Translations under genes and position numbers: made by a program
Shown: in pieces, positions 58,421 through 64,000 of the stretch
Position numbering within the stretch: position 1 is the first letter of the stretch
Layout of the letters: every line of letters begins with the position of its first letter
The notes under the pieces: generated by a model
What the model saw: only the letters and a program-made list of their open reading frames with translations
Databases searched by the model: none
What the model was told of the DNA's origin: nothing
Assembly: GCA_014529385.2 (NCBI GenBank)
Contig: CM043966.1
Span: 90,998,587-91,062,586 of the forward strand
Direction of reading: 5' to 3'
Length of the DNA stretch: 64,000 nucleotides
Source: Adiantum capillus-veneris
Lineage: Eukaryota; Streptophyta; Polypodiopsida; Polypodiales; Pteridaceae

Positions 58421-59350
58421 AGGGGCTAATGCAAAACTTTTCGAATGTTGGATAGAGATGACAATGCTTATTTGATGTATTTCTCTCTGCATTTTCTAGA
58501 TTAAAAACTTCTCTTCTATGTCTCTCTTCTCTCCTATTGGGGTTGTGTCACAAATACAACCTTGTCAAGGTGGCATTCATTATCTTAGAGTCAAGGTTTT
58601 CCAGGGAAATATCGTTTGTAGAAAGAATAAAAATTGTAAGTTTAACAAGTAAGAGAAGTTGTGGAGGTGCATCCCTGACGTATGTTTCTTTATGGAGTTC
58701 CATGTGCAAAGGTTATGACAGGGCTGATTGTAACTTTTTGTGATTAAAACAATTCAAGGTCACTTGTGCACTTTTGAAGAAAAAAAGACACGATGAGGCT
58801 AAAAGAATGTCAACACTTGATTACAAATGAAGTAAAGATTATATAAGGTGATGTTCCTAAACAATTCAAGCAAAGGATGCACCACTTGGATTGTGGGTAT
58901 CACACATGTCAACTTGAGGCTTTTCTTGGCTTATTTTCAACTTCCTTTGTTGAAGGCCCATGATTGAAACTCTCGAAGGAGTTTATGATTTCAAGGGGTA
59001 TTAAAAAATCTATTGTGTGTGATTCAAGGGCTATGGTGAATGGAGTTTATGCTTTTGAAGGGCATTAAAAATTTAAGTTTTTTAATATTGATTGTGTTTG
59101 ATGGAAATCATTTCTCTGTTTTTGTTGCCTTTGGCAGCATCATCATTGGAGGCAGTGGGAGTCTCACTCCTATGGCGGAGAAAAATACATAGGAGCAATC
59201 AATCACACAAGACCTCCAAATATAGTATAGAAGTCTTGATTCTTAAAATCTAGAGAGCTTGCATGTGCATACATACACATGGAGTGATAAGGGAGGGGCA
59301 TTTTTATTGTGGTAGAAACAATCACAATAGACCTCAACAATCAGTATTTT

Positions 59351-59370
59351 GGGGGGGGGGGGGGGGGGGG

Positions 59371-59404
<34 letters not shown>

Positions 59405-59447
59405 ATTATCATCAGTAAACATCAAATTGACCTATGGGACCAAATGA
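59351..59447 (-). mobile_element. Solo LINE-I tail, minus strand, with (TC)n and poly-C
   Basis: On the minus strand TTTGGTCCCATAGGTCAATT, then GATGTTTACTGATGATAATG, then (CT)15 and finally 23 C. It fits the LINE-I end in order and orientation. The poly-C beyond the TC is unusual. Confidence 0.65.
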
Positions 59448-59589
59448 AAAATGCTACCTGCTCTATGTTGATTTGATTAATGAATCTTGAGGCTTGAAGA
59501 CTACGGATTTAAGGATGGCAACAAACAATCCATGAGGGCTAGGAGAGAAAGGTATGTTGGCAATGGTTGAGGCTGAAAAGTGAGAAAAG

Positions 59590-60000
59590 CAAGCTTAATG
59601 TGATGACAAACTAAGCACTCACATAGGGTAATAGCTATGATTCTTAGACTCTCAAAGTCTCAAGGCACATAATGTGCATACATGCGAGACTTTTCCATGA
59701 TGCCTCGACATTATGTTATGCATTGAGAGGAGTGGGAGCTATGTTAGATGGCTACTATGGTGTGGTCTAGATAAAGGAGTAGACTCAATCATGTAAAAAA
59801 AGCTCAACAAGATGAGAATTTGAGCACTCGAGTAGGACATGAAGCTTAGATGTTTGAATTTACAAGAGACATAATGTGCATACACAAAGAGACCTTTTTG
59901 ACATCTTAACATTGCATCTTGCATCTAAGGGAGTGGGAACTAAGCCAGATGGCTACCATTGTGCAAAGTGTGGCTAAGGGAATAGGCTCAATCATCTAAA
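59590..60000. repeat. Tandem repeat of about 190 bp, two diverged units
   Basis: ATAATGTGCATACA, GAGTGGGAGCTA/GAGTGGGAACTA, AGATGGCTAC and GACTCAATCATGTAAA/GGCTCAATCATCTAAA occur in the same order at about 59660-59800 and 59870-60000. Confidence 0.7.
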
Positions 60001-60038
60001 TGAATATAGTCTCCTCTCCCAAGTAGAAACATACTTTT

Positions 60039-60041
<3 letters not shown>

Positions 60042-60080
<39 letters not shown>
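60042..60080. repeat. (GA)n microsatellite
   Basis: About 39 bp of AG; no LINE-I tail adjoins it. Confidence 0.92.
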
Positions 60081-60083
<3 letters not shown>

Positions 60084-60458
60084 TCATTGCATGCTTAGAA
60101 GTCAAGACTTCCATTTTGTAGCATGCCCTTAGTTTAGCATAATGCCCAAAACACTTGCAAAGATAAATAAGTAAGCAGATATTATTTTTTATTTTGCTGC
60201 CATTAACTTTTGAGGTGCCAATTGTTCTTGAATACACTCTAAAGAATTTATATGCTACAATAATAACTTGCATCTTTTCATAATCTACTGTCATAGTTGG
60301 TTTGTACCATCGAGATTTAAAACATTGTGCTCCCACCATAGATAAAGGAGAGCATGAACTCTTTGACTATCACTTTCAAGAATGCAACAAACTCTATATA
60401 TGTAGAAAGAAAACATTGATTATTTTGTAGCTAAGGGACGATAGCCTTTTAAGAATAG

Positions 60459-60502
60459 AAATCATATTATTTGGCCGTAGCAATGCGCGGGTCACATACT
60501 AG
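60459..60502 (+). mobile_element. Helitron 3' terminus
   Basis: GGCCGTAGCAATGCGCGGGT then CACATACTAG. Imperfect hairpin CCGTAGC-AAT-GCGCGG about 10 bases before a terminal CTAG, followed by T, is the plant Helitron 3' signature (short palindrome and CTRR end). The related LTR-like DNA at 38088 is continuous across the insertion point between A and T. The matching 5' end was not located next to the other LTR half. Confidence 0.68.
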
Positions 60503-60811
60503 TCTCTATTTATATGGGCACAAAAAAATCTTTTGACCTTGCACTTCCATGAGTCTTTTCATTTCCTAAACAGAAGACCCTTCATTTATGCACTTAATAT
60601 GTTTAGAAAGGTTTTTGAAATATTTTGAGATTGGGAAGACCTAATTCTAAGCCACATTCTAGCATTACATAGATTGAACTATTGTATTTGAGTGGTCCAG
60701 TGCTAAAGGAAAGGTTCTCAATCAATGGTCCATTGCATGCAAAAGAGAGATATACTTTTGGCTATAGCGAAGTGTCCACTCTGCACAGACCTTTTGAGAC
60801 TTTAGCAAACA
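60503..60811 (-). repeat. 3' LTR (partial) of the gypsy element at 60.8-64 kb
   Basis: On the minus strand it starts TGTTTGCTAAAGTC immediately after a polypurine tract and continues for about 300 bp to CATATAAATAGAGA, a TATA-like box, where a Helitron end cuts it. Over 300 bp it resembles 38088-38390. Confidence 0.6.
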
Positions 60812-60828
60812 CCCCCCCCTTCCTTGGG
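60812..60828 (-). promoter_or_regulatory. Polypurine tract of the gypsy element
   Basis: Minus strand CCCAAGGAAGGGGGGGG is followed at once by TG, the usual start of an LTR. PPTs prime plus-strand DNA synthesis. The upstream coding frame runs almost into it. Confidence 0.65.
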
Positions 60829-60829
60829 T

Positions 60830-62146
60830 AGATCATAACTTTTGGAACGATGTTGTCACCCTTTGAAACCAATTGTTCCAAGTTGTTATAGGTGAAGGCT
60901 TTAACCAATAGTTTTCGACCGCCCTATGCGTTTCATTTAGTTGCAAGGGTGGTAAGGTACTCTCCCATTATTTTATTTGCAACATTGTTGTAGGTGGTGA
61001 ACTTACAACGGGAGGTGCAAATTCTTTTTTGTTTGTATGGATATACACAATGGTAGGTGGAGGTTGTGTCAAAGCTTCTATTTCCGTGTATGAACTACAT
61101 GAAGAGCAAGAAGCTTCATTTGACTTCCCTGTTCCTGAGCTAGGTGGAACAAATCGTTCTTTCTTCGGTATTCAAACTAGCTCTAGAGCGTGTGTGTAGC
61201 ATTCTGTGATTCTTTCCTTTCTGCGATCTTCAATTCGTTTTGGAGCTACAGGATTGGGCTCACATGGGTCAGGTGATAGGTAAGAGCACAATTTACATTT
61301 TGGCACGGAGATTTGATCATTTTCTTCGTAGTAGCCGTGGGATTCCAATAGTCTTTTAGGAATCCAACGCAACGTTTTTTTACATTTTTTGGAGCGAGTG
61401 GGACGTCTCTTACCAGGCTCCTGTTTTTTAGCACTAGCAATGGTCGCTAAAGAATCTTTATGGACCCACTTGTATGTTTTCTTTGTTATATTAGGATGGG
61501 TTTTGTGTGTCTCAAGTTTTATTGCAACTACAGAAGTTGAAGCTCTAGAGAGTTGGGCTATGGGGACATATGGTTCAACCTCTTCGACATGCAATGTTTT
61601 GTGTTTTATTTCCTTAAGAGGCAATATCTCAAGGACTATGGCTTGACTAGTAGGGCTAAGAGTTGGTTTTTGCGTTGTGACACCCCTAGTCCCTCAATCA
61701 ATAGTGCACTTGATGGCTATCATCCACGTGCATCCTGGGTGTATATTACCCTCCATAGTTCCATCAGGCATGACCAAAATGTTTTGAGCTACAACCCCAT
61801 TGTCATAACTGACAGGAGTGTGTCAGATACCAGAAATCACAGTTTTTTTCTTATTGACACCCTTGACTTGGATATTACTCTTAGATAGAAATGGCTTTCC
61901 CAATTGACACCACACTCCGTATGACAAAATATTATATTTAGCACCCGTGTTTAACAAGGCGTTATATAGTACTTTTTGATAGTCGTTATTTAGCGCAATA
62001 GGGTATCGTAGAGGTGTGTCAGAAACCAACCAATCATCCTTTGTTTCAATGTGGAATGCATGTGTAACTCCTAGGTTGGCCTCTCGTTGGGGTCTTACAC
62101 GTTGTTGTCGCTCCTTAGCCTCAACTTGAGCTTGTATCTTCTTCAA
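60830..62146 (-). pseudogene. Extra 3' ORF downstream of integrase with retropepsin-like motif
   Basis: After the integrase a further coding region runs about 1.3 kb to the PPT. It starts with a charged stretch, then YNALLNTGAKYNILSYGVW, which looks like a retropepsin active-site loop with D replaced by N (LLDTGA expected). A basic Cys-containing region follows (SVPKCKLCSYLSPDPC at about 61300). The last codons before the PPT read NNLEQLVSKGDNIVPKVMIY then PRKGGG. Stops or frame changes occur near 61820, 61640 and 61172. Extra 3' ORFs exist in some plant gypsy lineages, but a protease-like domain there is not usual. Function unknown. Confidence 0.55.
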
Positions 62147-62470
62147 TTATGTTTGTGCCTTGGCTGCCTTTTTTTTATGGATGGCATGTAGCTCCTCTTG
62201 GCTTATAGGATCATAGTATCTTTTAAAGTTGCTCCCATTGAGGAATCCAATGGTTTCAACTCCATCAAGAGTCTTCACATGAATGGTTCCTTGTGGGGTG
62301 ATTTCACATGCTCTATATGGTCCTTTTCCTGCATATTTTAACTTTTTCTTTTTGTTACGCACTCCATACATAAGGACTTTATCACCAACTTTGATATCTT
62401 TGTTGTTTAGATGACGGTAAAACCATTTCTTCCTTCTATCTTTCTCCACAAGTGCATTCTGCACATCCAA
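62147..62470 (-). pseudogene. Gypsy integrase C-terminal region
   Basis: An open stretch of about 108 codons: KWFYRHLNNKDIKVGDKVLM, LKYAGKGPYRACEITPQGTI, LDGVETIGFLNGSNFKRYY. This is the SH3-like GPY/F region (KGPYRA) typical of Ty3/gypsy integrases. A stop separates it from the following 3' region. No chromodomain was recognised. Confidence 0.75.
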
Positions 62471-62474
62471 TTGT

Positions 62475-63240
62475 CTTTCTTCATCTAATCTCTCAAGAAT
62501 ATATAAGCGTTAAACTAAAGGGTTACCATCCCAACCTTCTTGTGAAGCTACACGCAGACTAGGAATTACAAACTCACATGGCATAATTACTTCTTGGCCA
62601 TATACCATTTTGAATGGTGTACAATTAATAGCCACTTTGTAAGAACTACGTTAAGACCATAGAGCTGAAGTCAGCTTTAAATCCCAATCTGTGCGATGAG
62701 CTTCCACCATTTTGGTCAAGATAGAGATTAAGGTCTTGTTGGTACTCTCAGCTTGGCCATTTTCTTGTGGATAATAAGGTGTGGACTTATGGTGAGCTAT
62801 CATGAAGTTGTTAGTGAGTTCTTTTATCACTCCATTTATAAAATGAGTGCCATTGTCACTCACAATCTCAAAGGGACAACCAAATCTTGAAATAATGTTC
62901 TCAAAGAGAAACTTGGCAGTTGACCTTGCATCAGCCTTATGTGTCGCCCTGGCTTCCGTCCACTTTGTCACATCGTCAATGGGGAACGATAATATACCGA
63001 GATTGAGTGCTACGAGCTGCCGGACTAATTGGGTCTACAAAGTCCAAACAACATTTTTCAAATGGTTGAGTCACTTTAATAGGATGGAAGGGCATCTTAT
63101 CCTTTTGTTGTGTGATCTTGTAACGTTGGCATTCATCACATTCTTTTGCAAAAAGTGATGCATCATTAAATAAGGTAGGCCACCAATAGCCTGATTGCAA
63201 CACCTTTCTAGCAGTTAGTTCCCCTGAGAAATGTCCTCCG
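62475..63240 (-). pseudogene. Gypsy integrase core (DDE), few lesions
   Basis: HFSGELTARKVLQ and ECDECQRYK give part of the HHCC zinc domain. The catalytic triad is visible: CCLDFVDP (D), IVSDNGTHF (D) and PQENGQAEST (E). The frame is interrupted near 62975 (SRYIIVPH then out of frame before DDVTKWTEAR), at 62650 (ALWS*RSS) and at about 62510. By family it inserts element cDNA into the genome. Confidence 0.82.
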
Positions 63241-63250
63241 GTTGGGCTTC

Positions 63251-64000
63251 TTACAGTATGTATAAATACTCATCCTCACGGGCACAACGTCTAAGAATAT
63301 CGTCCTTCCCTAGACTGTAGAGAGTTCCTGTAATGAGAGAATAAGGTTCACATTCTTTTAAGAGTTTTGGAGCTATGTCCTTATTACAAAGCTCTTTGGG
63401 TGGAAAACCGTTAACTAGAAAGTTCACAATCTTCTCACTCCATTCAGGCATGGTCTCGACTAGAAATAAGGAAGTATCGGGCAATTCATCATCGACTCCA
63501 GTAGGGGATTTACCATTCGGTATACAAGACAAATGATCCACCATGACATGTCTTTTACCAGGTCTTACCACAACGGTAAAATCAAACTCAAGAAGAATTA
63601 ACAACCATCGTGTAATTCTTCCCGTGGAACAAGGTTTATTTACTAGATACAACAAGGCCTGATGATCAACATAGAAAAAAAACTTGTTGGCCACAAGGTA
63701 GTAGCGAAATTTCTTCACTGCATAAATCATACATAAACCTTCCCGCTCTATAGTGGTGTAGTCTCTCTCGGCATCATTCAATTGATGACTTGCAAGGTAA
63801 TGGAGTAGTCCAATTTATGTTCTCCTGGTTGAGCTAGAACACACCCACTGCAAAGTTCGATGCATCAATATGCACATGGAAAATTACATTCCAATCGGGC
63901 ACTCGTAGAATAGGAGCGCTTGTCAAGGTCTTTTTCAATGACTCATAAGCATAGTCACACTCCGCGGTCCAGTGGAACTCAATAAGAAGCTTGTACAAAG
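63251..64000 (-). pseudogene. Gypsy RNase H domain (partial at window edge)
   Basis: Begins beyond the window. FHVHIDASNFAVGV supplies the first catalytic Asp, ERDYTTIEREGLCMIYAVKK the Glu, and FYVDHQALLYL the later Asp. This is followed by RITRWLLILLEFDFTVV and the tether to integrase (GKRHVMVDHLSC). The DAS segment ends in a stop (VF*LNQ near 63830) and the main frame ends at 63251, so it is slightly broken. RNase H removes the RNA strand during reverse transcription. Confidence 0.8.

Larger units (their letters stand above)
60812..64000 (-). mobile_element. Ty3/gypsy pol 3' half with extra 3' ORF; continues beyond the window
   Basis: Minus-strand order from the right edge: end of RT/RNase H, integrase, integrase C-terminus, then an additional coding region reaching the PPT. 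The RT, protease and gag should lie beyond 64000. Frames are broken only a few times, so it is much better preserved than the gypsy relics at 18.6 and 47 kb. Confidence 0.82.

Noticed and set aside
51074-60502. One 9.4-kb Helitron from the TCTATACTATT start to the CTAG end
   Set aside because: The DNA left of 51074 does not match the LTR half expected at the empty site, so the two ends do not belong to the same insertion.
47143-64000. The two minus-strand gypsy parts being one element
   Set aside because: Gag-PR lies at lower coordinates than RNase H-integrase on the minus strand, the wrong order for a single colinear element.

Overview
This window looks like nuclear DNA from a land plant with a large, repeat-rich genome. 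The reasons are short introns with plant-type splice sites, LINEs ending in a zf-RVT-type domain, Ty3/gypsy elements, tRNA-derived SINEs, a Helitron end and very many (CT)n microsatellites. The species cannot be fixed from the sequence; a fern or lycophyte is only a guess. There is one convincing host gene fragment, four exons at 1727-2357. Almost everything else is transposable elements and their remains.

Layout. 1-2.4 kb: uncharacterised DNA and the 3' part of the small multi-exon gene. 2.4-17.7 kb: a head-to-tail chain of four LINEs of one lineage (called LINE-I here; copies A, B, C, D), every junction lying on a (CT)n tract. 17.7-18.0 kb: a small gene-like exon fragment. 18.6-21.3 kb: a decayed Ty3/gypsy pol followed by LTR-like DNA. 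21.3-27.5 kb: a complete but dead LINE of another lineage (LINE-E) with a 16-bp target duplication and a patch of gypsy RT inside its endonuclease. 27.5-32.2 kb: a fifth LINE-I copy (F) and a solo LINE-I tail. 32.2-47 kb: gene-poor DNA with a SINE bounded by a perfect 17-bp duplication, pieces of a third LINE lineage (LINE-G), LTR-like repeats, a second SINE-like family, tandem duplications and a foldback element. 47.1-50.2 kb: minus-strand gypsy gag-PR. 50.2-60.5 kb: microsatellites, solo LINE-I tails and tandem repeats. 60.5-64 kb: minus-strand gypsy RNase H-integrase plus an extra 3' ORF, PPT and LTR, with a Helitron 3' end inserted in the LTR.

How the parts relate. LINE-I copies end in a conserved 3' block containing a small hairpin (GGTCA-TTT-TGGCC) followed directly by (TC)n. 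The same block occurs alone at several other sites, usually beside (TC)n. This suggests a LINE that recognises its 3' hairpin, adds (TC)n during integration and tends to land in (TC)n, including its own tails. That would explain both the tandem chain and much of the microsatellite load. Two copies of a roughly 700-bp hAT-type MITE, each with an 8-bp target duplication, sit inside LINE-I ORF2s. All autonomous ORFs seen carry lesions. LINE-I copy C is the least damaged, with one in-frame stop, two frameshifts and a YADD-to-YADV change.
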